Positions 45,836-56,623 are shown, counted from the first letter of the stretch. The stretch is DNA of 64,000 bases from Atherinomorus stipes (GCA_023101725.1 JALJCO010013714.1:62001-126000), one strand, 5' to 3'. Numbers and translations: made by a program. Notes: generated from the sequence alone by a model not told the origin.

Positions 45836-46465
45836 GCCATGAATCTATTAAATTTAAAGACAAATTATGTGCACTGCACTGATATAAACTCTAAAGATGA
45901 ACATCATGTACTTACAGGTAAAAAAAAAAAAAGTGTCCTACATTGATTGCATCAGAAATAAGCCCTGTATCTTTTAATTTTGGAGACATCCTTTCCCTCA
46001 GCACCACTTACATGACTCACAAAAAATATCTGACGCAAAACTCTAAAATACATAGATCTTGTAAGAAAGAGCTAATCCTTCAAAATGAAATCTAAATTAC
46101 AGGGTGAAACCATTTCCTGCACAAACCCAGAGACTATCTGACCTTTTCCTTTGAGACTGAGAAATGGTCAGTAATTACTGTGGTTGACTTTGAAATTCCC
46201 TTCATACCATTCCATCTTATTATTGATGCTGCCACAAGCCCATTTTGTGAAGAATCCATCATGCCACATGCGCATGCTGGTTACATTCAGCATTTTAGTA
46301 ACCATGAATGTAAACGCAGAAGTCTGTTAACAGCTCCTGAACGAGTGCAAGCTGAGAGGCTTGTTTCATAAGATTTGCACCTGTACGCCTTTGAGTCATT
46401 ACTGCTCGGTCGTCCTTTTGATATTGCTGCTGAATAATGTTAAAAAGCCCCCAAAGTGCTGTAAC
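44240..46465. other. Unique-looking stretch with an AT microsatellite
   Basis: Mostly AT-rich. (TA)n blocks lie at 45779-45835. The part 46170-46460 is balanced and non-repetitive, again like conserved non-coding DNA by impression only. Confidence 0.45.
45779..45835. repeat. (TA)n microsatellite, two blocks
   Basis: About ten TA units, a short CTGTATATTTT break, and about twelve further units. Confidence 0.95.
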
Positions 46466-46471
46466 ATTAAC

Positions 46472-47838
46472 CCTCTAGGCGCCAGAGTTATTTAGGAAAA
46501 TATTCCATTTGGACTTTAAGATTTCAAAATGCTGTAGCTTGGAGGTGGTGAGAGAGAGATCCATAATGTAAATGAGAAAAATATTCATCATGACCTAAAG
46601 TTTATGATGGGAGTAAATTTACACATGTAATTTGCATATTGTGATGTCATCAGGTAGGGCCATATTGGATTGTGTAACTTTAGTAAAAAACAGATTTTTG
46701 AACATATTTATAAAAGGAAAAAAAATTATACTGTCATATATGCTCTAAATAAAGAAACATGAGTTTGATTGGAGTAACTTTGCTAATATAGTTTGTATAT
46801 AGCAGGTAAAACTCAGTAAAACAGAATTCTGAACATATTTCACAGTAGATTTTTTTTTTATTTTTTCACTGATCCTTTTTCATCCTCTCATCCTCAGAAT
46901 AAATGAACAGAAATCTGACAGGAGTACATTTTCTAATATAATTTATATATCAACAGGTAAAATTATATTTTTTGCTTTTTTTCTCCCCTTTTTTGTTATT
47001 ATAGATTTATAATTTGTCATAACCTAGCTGACTCCTCACACCATCATACCAGCCATGAAATCTGGGGTTTGGCTGGAGTTAGTGTGTGTGTAGGTACTGG
47101 TGAGCATATCTTTCATTTGTGATGAGGTTCCAGAAATCCTCATCCGAAAACAGAGACAGAAAATCACATGCACGAGCATCTGTGAGATCCTCGTGTCCGC
47201 GATATCCCACACAGGCTCGTCAGTGTCTTTGATCCATTCATGGATCACTTCCTCAATTCTCAAACATTCCCAGCCGTCATCAATAACTCCCCTATTCTGA
47301 TTATTCCCTCTTCTGCCCACACATCCCTCTTTCTTTCTCCCATCACCGCGGCAGAGAAAACTTTCACCGTCATCGGGGTGTTTCTGACAGTTTGTGCGGC
47401 GCGAGTGCGGCAGCGCGCGCTGCGACGTCAGTCACTCGTCTCTTACGAGGCATGATCGTCCCCTTCTAATCCTGATCAGCAGAGATCAGTGCAGCACCTC
47501 GTCTGCACTGTAAAGGCCTCTGGGCGTTTAGTTTTTTATTCTAAAAGTCGTGATCTGTCTCTCACTGTTTCCAACACGCTGCTGCTTCCGCCTTTTCTTT
47601 CTCTCTCCCGCGCTCCTGCAGCTTCGCGCGCATAGAGCGGGAGTCGGGTTTCAAACCTTTATTTCTCTGATTTTTTCCATAAAAACACACTAAAAAATGG
47701 CGTCAGAACTAAGGCTGTATGTCTTGGCGATGTAGTCAAACCAAGCAGTAACAGTACAAAGCTATAGATTTAAAGATAAGGTCTGTTATATTCAGTAAAG
47801 TCGCCTGTCGCAATATTGCGACTTTGGCGCCTAGAGGG
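46472..47838 (-). mobile_element. piggyBac transposon, internally decayed
   Basis: 1,367 bp with perfect TTAA on both sides (46468-46471, 47839-47842). Ends are CCCTCTAGGCGCCA and its exact 14-bp reverse complement. A perfect 16-bp palindrome GTCGCAATATTGCGAC sits 16 bp inside the right end (47807-47822). CCC...GGG ends with TTAA duplication are diagnostic of piggyBac. Shortened compared with the 2.4 kb usual for autonomous members; it carries a broken transposase start on the minus strand. The promoter side (47300-47640) is CpG-rich. Confidence 0.9.
47036..47453 (-). pseudogene. piggyBac transposase, N-terminal relic
   Basis: On the minus strand an ATG at 47453 starts MPRKRRVTDVAARAAALAPH, a basic start suited to a nuclear protein, and stops after 27 codons. 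Further on, in another frame (47101-47170), the translation DFLSLFSDEDFWNLITNERY resembles the start of the conserved piggyBac domain, which typically reads F-x-LFF-[ST]DE-x(3)-LIV-x-ETNRYA. The DDD catalytic core is not present. So the frame is shifted at least once and the gene ends early. It lies inside CCC...GGG ends, which supports the family call independently. Confidence 0.65.
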
Positions 47839-47881
47839 TTAACTTCTGGGAAGTTTCAAAACCTTTATGTTTGTTCCTTAA

Positions 47882-48458
47882 AGATGGCATGACATCAAAT
47901 ATCACTTTTCTGTGGTTTTAGGGGTAAAGGATCATGAATGTCAAGAATGAGCGTCAAAGTCTCTTTTCATGGGTGGTCAGCTTTGTGTCTTTGTTCAAAA
48001 ACGGTTCAATCAGACAGCAGCTTATCATTCTAATTCATATTCTCCAATTAGAGCACACTATCAAATGGATTTAAAAGAAAACTTCTGTAGCAACACTGAA
48101 GAAGGCGACCACAACATTGACATTTTCTGTAAGTTTATTTTCCAAATGCTGTCTTGTCTGATAAATGTTGTTTGCAGAATGAAGTGCCCTTGGTACTAAC
48201 ATATAGCCTTTGACAAACACCAAACTCCAACCTCTATGCTAGCTACTAGCAGGTTGACCTAGTTTCTCTATAAGGTTATAGCCAAATAAGGTGTAGCCAA
48301 TCGAAATGAAGTCAACTTGGTTTCTGGGTAGAGCTGCATATCAATACCGCACCCAACCCTTTTAATGAGAGGGGGAATATTGCGAGCCAAAACAATTCTT
48401 TGGGGAATTGACATTTGCAGCAATATCACCTACATGAAATAATTTATATCGTCACCCT
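47882..48458 (+). mobile_element. TTAA-site MITE, family K1 copy 2
   Basis: 577 bp, TTAA at 47878-47881 and 48459-48462. Starts AGATGGCATGACATCAAATA and shares TTCTGTGGTTTTAGGGGTA, ATTAGAGCACACTATCAA, GCTGTCTTGTCTGATAAA and GTGTAGCCAATCGAAATGAA with copies 1 and 3. It lacks about 200 bp of the middle. It begins 40 bp after the piggyBac element at 46472-47838. Confidence 0.78.
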
Positions 48459-48544
48459 TTAAATTATTTTTTAATAATGACATTTTTTTAAATATTCATG
48501 AGGAACCAAGGACAGCTAAAACTTTGTGTGTTTTTAATTAGATG

Positions 48545-48690
48545 TGGAAAAGTAAACATTTGTAATTAAATTATCTTTACTTTGTTTGAAATTCTACTTA
48601 AGTAAAAGTACCCATCTAAATATGTAATTGCAAAGTAAAAGTACTTATTTTAATTTACTTTGAGTGAAAGTCACTTGGTGACTTTCAATC
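48545..48690. repeat. AAGTAAAAGTAC-type interspersed repeat
   Basis: CTTAAGTAAAAGTACCC, GCAAAGTAAAAGTACTTA and TTTACTTTGAGTGAAAGT words follow one another. The AGTAAAAGTAC motif is common in fish MITEs. Boundaries are approximate. Confidence 0.45.
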
Positions 48691-49284
48691 ACTTGCTGTA
48701 ATAAAGGACAAGTTATAAATCCAGTCCAACTCTGTTTGATAAACTTTTACAACACTACAATAAAAGAGAGAAAATAAAACCAAATCAAAGAATCCGAAGT
48801 AGTGAAATTGTTCAGCAATTCCTTAATAACAAACTGTACTCTTATTTTTCTTTATAGCAACACAAGTCATAATTTCAATTGTCTAAAAGAACCAATGAGC
48901 ACACCGACTGCTTATTTAAGAAATGAAATAATGCCTTGCTCCAGAATATTCTGCCTAGCTTTAGACAAATTTGTCAGCATTTGCATGATGAAGTTTTTGC
49001 CTTGTTTGCATTTGAACACAAAGACCTGGCTGAGATATATCTGAGGATCTCCTTCTTCATCTCTTCCATGGGTATTCTGCTTGGCAATCCTCGGCCTCCA
49101 TCCCCCTCTCTTTTTTGGCACGAGCCATCATCAGAGAGAATTCCACATTTCAGTGGGTGTTGTGCCGAATGTCACTGACATAGATTGGTAGCGGAGATTG
49201 ATAACCCAAAACGTTCGGCATAAAACCCTTTCAAGCTGATTTCCCTGTCCCAGCATTTTATTTTTTACACAGTAATGGGGTAAG

Positions 49285-49695
49285 TTTCCAAAGTGAAGAA
49301 GTAAATTACAAGACACCTGCGACCACTCTGAAGGAGTTAAAAGCTTCAGTGGCTGTTGCCCAGGTTCTTCACCTGTCAAAGCTGTATGGGAGAGTGGCAA
49401 AAAAATGCACCATTGAAAAAGGCTCATATCAAAGCTTGACTCAAGCTCACCTAATCGGTCAACTGGAGGAAGGTTCTTTGGTCTGATGAGACAACAATTG
49501 AACTTTTCGGCTATCAGACCAGACGGCTTGTTTGTCAAAAACCAAACACTGCAAACCACCACAAACACACCATCCCCACTGTGAAGCATGGTGATGGCAG
49601 CATCATGCTGCGGAGATGTTTCTCAGCAACAGGCCCTGGAAGGCTCATTAGGGTAGAGGGGGAAAATGAATGCAGCATCATATTGCTAAATCCTG
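49285..49695 (+). mobile_element. Tc1-like transposon fragment (family C)
   Basis: Middle part of a Tc1-like transposase gene of a third family. Recognisable in order: ACTCTGAAGGAGTTAAAAGC, GTTGCCCAGGTTCTTCACC, TATGGGAGAGTGGCAAA, then FGLMRQQLNFSAI-coding DNA whose correct frame reads WSDE-TTIELFG (GGTCTGATGAGACAAC at 49480), AACACACCATCCC, GTGAAGCATGGTGATGGCAG (HGGGSIM-like block) and GGCCCTGGAAGGCTC. Deletions and frame changes are many. It ends where the MITE at 49696 begins. Neither terminal repeat is present. Confidence 0.8.
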
Positions 49696-49882
49696 CACTG
49701 CAAAAACTCAAATCTTACAAAGTATATTTTTTCTAATTTTTAGTCAAAATATCTCATCACACTCAAAATAAGACAAAATTACCTGAAAAGAAACATTTCA
49801 CTGAGGTAAGGAAACTTGTTTTAAGGCAATGCATCTTATTTCAAGAAACCTTTTTAAGAAAATGTTGCTTGTTCATCGGCAG
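49696..49882 (+). mobile_element. Short interspersed DNA repeat (CACTGCAAAAACTC family, copy 2)
   Basis: Starts CACTGCAAAAACTCAAATC directly at the broken end of the Tc1-like fragment and ends ATCGGCAG. Its inverted relative lies at 10542-10729. CACTGC...GGCAG resembles hAT-type ends; no 8-bp duplication could be confirmed. Confidence 0.65.
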
Positions 49883-50022
49883 AACTAGTCAATGACCTAG
49901 ACAAGAGCAACCCACCTTACGCTACAGTACATCAGCAATAATGCAAGAAATTATGCATTAAGCAAGTTGTTACATGCACATTTCATGTTTCAGGTATACA
50001 AGGAAGTCTATCAATCAATTAC

Positions 50023-50280
50023 AGGCAGCTGTAGCTCAGGTGGAAGAGTAGTTGTCCTTCAACCAGAGGATCGGGGGATTGATTCCAGGCTTCCCAAGAC
50101 TACATGCCAAAGTGTCCTTGGGCAAGACACTGAACCCCAAGTTGCCTCCCGATGTGCCTATCGGGGTATGAATGGGTGTGTGAGTGTATGTGTGACTGGG
50201 TGAATGTGACATGTAGTGTAAATCGCTTTGAGTGGTCAGTACGACTGGAAATGCGCTATATAAATACAGTCCATTTACCA
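50023..50280 (+). mobile_element. tRNA-derived SINE (family S2)
   Basis: About 258 bp. Head: AGCTGTAGCTCAGGTGGAAG (box A: TAGCTCAGGTGG) and GGGGGATTGATTCCAGG (box B like), then CCTTGGGCAAGACACTGAAC, GTATGAATGGGTGTGTGAG, a GCTTTGAGTGGTC block and the tail GCGCTATATAAATACAGTCC. The tail form is shared with L2-type LINEs, which would supply the reverse transcriptase. Complete from head to tail. It is not a functional tRNA gene, because the acceptor and anticodon arms are not followed by a proper 3' half. Confidence 0.88.
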
Positions 50281-50284
50281 TATC

Positions 50285-52070
50285 AAATATAATTCTGTTG
50301 GTGGACATGAATGGTCTGGCTGTTTCTTTTAACTATGATATCTAACTTTAACCAGGTACTTTACTGGGTGGAAATTTAACAGCCCCTGAAACCATGAAAG
50401 TTAAAGGTGGAGGATAAGACGGCAGACTATTCAGCCCATTTACCATGAATGTAGCCTAAGTATCAGGAGTTATTTTCACCTCTTTAAGAGCCAATACATT
50501 TCCCCTCAACAAGGGAAGCACTGCGCAGGGCATGAAATATATTAGACAGGTGAAAATGAACAAGGCTCACTAGAAACCTTCATGGAAATCGATAAAATCT
50601 TTGTTCTCATGGAGATGTGCATGAGCTGTTCACACAGTCCAACTTTAAAGTAATGTATTTATTGGTATTAGAGCTGCTTGATATATGAAAAAAATGGGAT
50701 ATGCAATATTGCTGAAATTTGCAAAGGTGGTATTGCTTGAAGTATATAAACAAATGCTTCAATATATGGTGCAAACCTCAGGTGTATTAATAAGGGCAGC
50801 AATTCACTTCTGCACCTGCACACAGGAAGCTTTACAACATGAACAAAAGCAGACTGAAAACAAAAGTTAGTGACAAACAGAAAATACTATTAAAGCCATA
50901 TGTTTAAATCTCCCACCCGACTCTCTGGGGCCCTGATGTTAACTTTCTGTATCTGTATCTTCTTTTAAACTGACACACTTTTTATTCCAACAGTTTAACA
51001 ACATAAAGCAAAACTATATTCCTGCATTGGCTTACTTTCATCTCTGTGTACATAAAAATATATTAAAGAAAAAGGGAAAAAAAAGAAAGAAGAGAGACGT
51101 GTCCCAGGACTCTCATCTTTTTATGTGACAGTTTTTTTTTTTATCTGTCATGGAACTATGTTATTACAGAATACTTAAATAGCCCTTTGAATGATTTATG
51201 TCTGGAGCAATGGGACACCAGCCAAGTGATCTCAACAGAAAAGCCTGAAATAAAGATTGATACTGAATATTAAATCATATGTAAAAACATGTGATGGCAG
51301 TGATTTGATTGAGAATTTCATTTTAAGAAATAATCTTTGCATGTGAACATAGATCTGACTCCTTGACCGGTTGTAGATGCAGCATAACATTTGCACTATG
51401 AAATATGTTTTTTAAAAAGCTATAAAAAACAAAACTCAAAAGGTTGGAAAAAAAAGTTTCCTGCTGTCAAATATCAATAATTTTCATTTTGAGCAATATG
51501 TTTGATGAAAGCTTTGATCATAAAGTTTACATTATTTAAAAAGAATAACACAGAGTAAGATGTTTTAATCATCCTCATCTAGAGATAGCCAACTGTGTAT
51601 CATGCTGATTTGCATCAAGAGTGCTCAAACACAAGAGAAAACGTAACGCGTGTAATTTTATGCTTCAGTTTTTATCCTAAATACATTAACTGAGCTCAAA
51701 GATTCGCCCGTTCAATAACAAATGAAAAAAAAAGAGCATCTAACGGATGACTGCGTTCTCTCAGAAATTCAGAGAATAGACACATTTCAATAGTTCACCT
51801 CTGTCAGCATTTTCTTTTGTTCCGTGTGCAGCCATTGTCTTATATACAGTATATTAACCTTAAAAAAAAATAAAGTGAGGTTGTCTTTCTATTCGCTCCG
51901 ATACTGACAGGGCTGCTTTTTTTTTTTTTTTTGCATGAGAATCCTCTGGAGACGGATCCCTCTACCTGGGAGGTGTCTCATCGGCTTTACAACAGAGCAG
52001 CTCTCCTCCCCAGAGACTCCCAGACAGACACAAATCATTCTGACATGTCTTTCTTCTTCTTTGCTCATTT
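50285..52070. other. Unique-looking AT-rich stretch, no gene recognised
   Basis: Several A-rich tracts (around 51065-51090) and a T run at 51918-51932. The 51930-52070 part stays open in one frame up to the exon-like segment that follows, but no motif is seen. Confidence 0.4.
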
Positions 52071-52079
52071 TCCATACAG

Positions 52080-52139
52080 GATACAGATAGAGAAACCACC
52101 GGAGCTGCATACCACAACCTGGACACCAACAGCAAGTAA
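52080..52139 (+). CDS. Terminal-exon-like segment, gene unknown
   Basis: A strong acceptor-like tract, TTTCTTCTTCTTTGCTCATT then TTCCATACAG ending at 52079, is followed by GATACAGATAGAG. In phase 0 it reads DTDRETTGAAYHNLDTNSK and then TAA at 52137-52139. AYHNLDTNSK looks like a plausible C-terminus, but I do not recognise the protein. The 17063-17137 segment cannot join directly in this phase (it would give a stop after three codons). It may be a last exon, an alternative ending, or chance. Confidence 0.25.
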   Translation, partial: DTDRETTGAAYHNLDTNSK

Positions 52140-52361
52140 TCACACTAAAACATGATGCTGTCACTCAAACGGGATTAAATGTTTCAGTTTTATCTCGAAC
52201 AACATGAAATGCAGCATTTTCACAGTTTTTATTTGACTTAAGTTGACACTGGTTTAGGCTGTGCATCATTTATTCTCATACTGAGTTATTTACTTCCTTG
52301 ATTGCATCAGTGCAGCCAGTGAAACTATATCAGGATTATTACTTACATGAAAATGATAATA

Positions 52362-52874
52362 CAGTCGTCCTCAAAATTATTCATACCCTCCAATTAAAGA
52401 AGGAAAAATATCATCTGTCAGTGAAATGAGTTGAAATTGACAAAAGTAATAATAAATAAAAATTCTATGAAAATCATGACATCGATTTTGAATTGTGGAT
52501 AAAAAAAAAAAAAATAAAACACAAAAAATAAAACAAGCAAACAAGCATGATAGGGCTCCGAAGCTTAAATTTTGTTGAGCAACACTCCAAAACAGTCACT
52601 GCAATTTAGTATTTTCTGTAGCGCCCAATCAGACGTCTGCACCTGTTGACAAGAATTTTGGTCCACTGCTCATGAGCACTGCTCGTGCTCTTATTTGTCT
52701 GGGACATTTTTTTAAAAATGTTATTTCCAACTGCAATGCAAAAGCAATATGTTATTTCACTAAATTGTAATTTTGTAAATTTTATTTATTTTTAGTTTCT
52801 TTAGTTTCTTGTTATTTGAATTACTGTTGTAAATTTAGTATTTTCTATGGTATGAATAATTTTGAGGACGACTG
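52362..52874. mobile_element. Tc1-type MITE (family M), complete copy
   Basis: 513 bp. Ends CAGTCGTCCTCAAAATTATT and its reverse complement (GGTATGAATAATTTTGAGGA then CGACTG) agree over at least 27 bp. TA stands before the left end. No coding content. A damaged relative is at 21484-21895. CAGT ends with long identical terminal repeats and TA fit Tc1/mariner-derived MITEs. Confidence 0.85.
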
Positions 52875-53112
52875 CACATACAAGAGATGTCCGATGTGAC
52901 CGACATACTTATAGGCCGATATCAGCTTTCAAATATGATATCAGAAAATATCAGTATTGTTGCTTTCGGACTGATATTTTTACTAACAAAATTTTATTAC
53001 GCAAGATCTCAATCAATTAGCAGCGGTTCAGCACGCGGAAAACTCCTTGTTATTCTGAAAGAACTTCATATCCCATCATTCCTTGTAGAGTCATGTGACT
53101 ACGGTGCGCTTG

Positions 53113-54427
53113 CACTGAAAAAAAATGTCTGGACCTACAACACTGTATTTCAGTTAGATAACAAATTTCCATCCAGCTGAATTATGTGTCTATAACCTTA
53201 AAGGTGCCATGACATAAATTTCCTTTTCTGGGGTTTGGGGGTATAATATGATCTGTTGTGCACTGATGAGGCCATGTGAATGTCAGAGTGAGAATCAAAG
53301 TTCCTGTTTATGGTCTGTCAGCTTTGTCTCTCTGCTCAGAAACAGTTGAATCAGACAGCAGCCTATCATTCTACGTAGTTCTATCATTCTACGTAATTTA
53401 ATTGCTCCAATAAGAGCACACTATCAAGTAAACAGCGCCCCCCTCTCTCTCTCTAACGGTTTATGCACCGTCCGCTCCCCCCTCCCCTCCCTGTCTGATT
53501 CAGCTTCGTGTATGAAGCTAGTAGTAACTTCTGTGCAGTCAGGTCTGGATTTTCAAACAAATGGATTTAAAAGAAAACTTCTGCAGCAACACTGAGGGAG
53601 GGGGCCACAACCTTGTCATTACCTGTAAGTTTATTTATTTTCTAAATGCTGTCTTGTCTGATAAACGTAGCTCACACTGTCTGAAGTGCCCATGTTGCTA
53701 GCAGTTAGCCTTTAGCAAACTCCGACCGCAGCTTGACCTAGATTCTCCAAATAAGGTTATAGCCAAATAAGGTGTAGCCAATCAAAATGAAGTCAACGTG
53801 GTCTCCGGGTAAAGCTCCATATCATCACCGGACCCAACTGTATGACTGAGGAAGTGAGGTCTGGCGTTTCAAAACAATACTCCGCTGTAAAAAATGCCGT
53901 TTTTTTCTTTGGAGTATTTACATATAAAGTAATGCCAACAACATAAACTAGTTTTTAACTGCTATGTCATCACTCCTTTAACAAGAAAATTAAATTTATG
54001 TAATTCATTCAAACAAAACTGAGAAGAATAGACGACGACAGAATTAAAGTACAATAACAGCTGATAGAATTTACTCAATTTATTAATGTGATGCTGTTAA
54101 TAAGGTTGATGTAAAACTTTTAAGAAAATTTATAAAGTTTATAACTTTGTTTATAAACTTTATTTATAAATTGTTAAAGTTTATAAACTCATTAATAGTA
54201 TTAAATGAACCCTATTAACAGCATCACATTAATTATATTATACTACGGTCTATTGGGTAAATTCTATCAGCGTTGCTACTTTATTTCCATGTAGTCCATT
54301 CTTCTCTGTTATGTTTGATTGAATAACATAATTTTCATTTTCTGGTTAAAGTTTCAGACACAATCCAGGTGGATGGAAATTTGTTATCTAACTGAAATAC
54401 ATCGTTCGGTCAAATATTTTTTCAGTG
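53113..54427. mobile_element. Palindromic hAT-like element, itself interrupted
   Basis: Ends CACTGAAAAAAAATGTCTGG and, reverse-complemented, CACTGAAAAAATATTTGACC. The arms are inverted copies of each other almost to the centre: 53144-53175 and 54370-54401 form a perfect 32-bp pair, and 53982-54112 pairs with about 54208-54350 with some mismatches. The centre (54113-54207) is a run of TTTATAAACTTT-like words. The left arm holds the TTAA-site MITE 53202-53977; without it the element is about 530 bp. CACTG ends suggest hAT; the 8-bp flanks (TGCGCTTG, TGCTGCTG) match only in part. Confidence 0.8.
53202..53977 (+). mobile_element. TTAA-site MITE, family K1 copy 3, longest
   Basis: 776 bp; TTAA at 53198-53201 and 53978-53981. 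Ends AGGTGCCATGACATA and, reverse-complemented, AGGAGTGATGACATA agree at 11 of 15 positions. The untouched opposite arm of the palindromic host reads ACTTTAACCAGAAAA where this arm reads ACC-TTAA-element-TTAA-CAAGAAAA, so the empty site can be seen within the same molecule. It has a 19-bp internal duplication (TTCTATCATTCTACGTA) near 53370-53398. No transposase. Confidence 0.88.
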
Positions 54428-54749
54428 TGCTGCTGCCACAGACTGACTTACTTTGAAGCTGCTTATAATATGTCTGGTTTTAAGTTGTTGGTGAAGTTAC
54501 CAAGTTGTCAGAAACATAATAATTAGCCATGTGTTGGCTAATACCTGCTAGTATCTGATATCTGGCAGCCAGATGACAAAGTGAACTTTACTGGATTTGT
54601 CTATTTTGGGATCTTTGCTCTCTGAGCAGAATATAGTTGAATCTCTCAATTTATGGGAGATACAACCTTCCAGTTGTCTGCATGGATTGGCATCGGATAT
54701 CGGAAATTAAGAGTTAGACAATATCAGTAAATCGGATATCGGTTAAAAA

Positions 54750-55805
54750 AAAAAAAGCAAATACTTAACATTCCTACTGTTTTAAAATCACATGTGTTAA
54801 TAACCTTCTGAACTCTGTTAATATTTTACCCACTCATGTTTTCGCTTTAACTTATTTATTTCTTTTTCTACCACCTGTCGTTTTGTGAATTACACCTCTG
54901 AAAGGTAGAGGAGTAAAAGGAACTAAGAAGGTCCAGCAGTAGAGCCTAGCTGCTGTCTGGCTGCCTCTGAAAGACTTGTGGTTGACTTGAGATATGCTTA
55001 ATAATTTTTTTAAAGGTATGATGACAGAAGAATGAAATACAGGATTCATTCTCATCTCATGAGATTATTTCTTGTTGCATGCAGCTGATGAGTCGGATAG
55101 TGAACCCTGAACTAAATCGTCCCTGTGGCAATACCACTTAAAATACGATTGAATCTATAAATGCATTAGCTCTACTCATTTCTCCTTTTGTAAATCTTTC
55201 TCTCCTAAATACTTGGAATTACAAAATTTATTTTCATAGAATGCAAGAGATAAAGAAGAAATCTGAGAAAAGAAAAAAAAACACTTGCTTTACTGGCTAA
55301 TTAAAAGAGCTTTGCTTAGCACAGCTTCACAATTGGTGTTTTCATTATACTGTAGCATGAACAGAGTTTTTTTCTGTTAAGTGTAGAAAGAAATCAACAT
55401 CTTGATTTCTTGATTGTAGCAGTAATTTGCTTTTTTCTATTCTTTTTATTGATTTGCGGAAGATGCTCCTGGACAAGTCTAATAAGCTGTGCCATTTTGG
55501 CAATCGTGATTTATCTTATCTATGTGGTGCTACAGTCATTTATAGTGGTGCTTGAACTGTGTTGTGCAAGCATAACACTGCAACGTTACCCTGCAGTTTC
55601 AGCTTATGTTTGTAGCAGATCTTTGAGTAGGTTTTGATGGATCATATGTCTCTGTAAAAATTACGTTTTTTGCTTAGTGGCAAATGGTTTTATACTTTAA
55701 ATTTAAATGCGCATTAACATTAACATTAACAAGATCTGTAATATGAATGGAATGATGCAGTAAATTTTTAAGTAATTACCCACTTTTGACTTTATGCTTT
55801 TTTCC
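54750..55805. other. Unique-looking stretch, no gene recognised
   Basis: Contains a 12-bp palindrome ATCTCATGAGAT at 55054-55065. An acceptor-like TTGTTGCATGCAG ends at 55083 and is followed by a short open segment (phase 2: DESDSEP, stop); far too short to call. Confidence 0.35.
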
Positions 55806-55811
55806 CATTAA

Positions 55812-56623
55812 CCCTGCGTACACACCAAGTGCTATTTGGACGTCAAAATCGCGCCTGACGCCCAAAGTTGGATGCTTGTCACTAAAAAGTAAGACACTTG
55901 ATTTCCAGCATCTTGATGCCCCTGACGCGCGGCGAGAGATGCCCAGCCGAGATGCACTCGACGCGCCTCGGGAGGAGCCCCTCCTTTTTCTTTTTCCTGT
56001 CACTGGTCTGTCTGCACCATGGCAGATGCAGGAGAGAAAGCAGCTCGGCTTTATGTTATAAATAAATAAAGCTAGGGAATGTCATGGCATCTCTGCTCTG
56101 TCTGGGTTCACCAGATGATTCCAGGTGTTCTGTGTGATGAGTTTCATCATTTACTCCAGGAGCTGCGTGCTGGTGAGGGGCGCTTTCAGCCGTCTGATCC
56201 GGCCCAGTTTAACGTCCCGCTGTCCGGATGCGGGGCAGCATTATAAGCCCAGTAAATCCCTTCGGCACAGCAGGTCATCAAACCGCCGTTCAGACACCGG
56301 GACCAGACACACATCACAGTTTATCCTCCTCTGTCTTCAGAGAGAGAGAAGGTTCCTCTGTTCTCCTGGGTGTTTCCCGTCCTGTCAGAAAATGCATGTC
56401 TGTGTCATGACATTGAGTTGCTCTGATTGGTTGATGCCCCACGTCAAGACGCCAAAGTTCAGATTTTCCAACTCCGCCATCTGCCGCCCGTGACACGCAT
56501 AAACACTCAAAATCTCAAAACTCGCACGTAACGCACCGACGCCATAAGGTTTTTGACGCCCCCTTGACGCGCGTCTGCCGTTGACTTTGCATGTAAACCT
56601 GTCGCCCTTGACGCCCAAATCGC
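55812..56623. mobile_element. piggyBac-like MITE (family P), copy 2, right end lost
   Basis: Starts CCCTGCGTACACACCAAG after TTAA (55808-55811) and follows copy 1 (27433-28299) throughout with scattered differences, then stops near ACGCCCAAATCGCA, short of the right terminal repeat. CpG dinucleotides are again dense. The small frame is kept: ATG at 56020 in a CACCATGG context opens MADAGEKAARLYVINK and stop, the same length as in copy 1. Next to it lies the end of a hAT-like element. Confidence 0.75.

Larger units (their letters stand above)
52885..54745 (+). mobile_element. GGCCGATATC family (family G) copy, split by a nested pair
   Basis: Left part 52885-53112 (GATGTCCGATGTGACCG, GGCCGATATCAGC, GAACTTCATATCCCATCATT, GTGACTACGGTGC) and right part 54428-54745 (TGCTGCCACAGACTGACTTA, AATATGTCTGGTTTTAAG, GGCATCGGATATCGG) follow in the order seen unsplit at 24000-24320. 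Its ends are built of GATATCGG words. Between them lies the palindromic element 53113-54427. The 97-codon frame at 52887-53180 is not a gene; it crosses two elements. Confidence 0.7.

Noticed and set aside
49131..49589. 152-codon minus-strand frame
   Set aside because: Antisense shadow of the family C Tc1-like fragment.
50023..50100. Functional tRNA gene
   Set aside because: The A and B boxes belong to a SINE head; the 3' half of a tRNA is not formed.
55084..55110. Short exon after TTGCATGCAG
   Set aside because: Weak acceptor, only about eight codons in the open phase; not enough to list.
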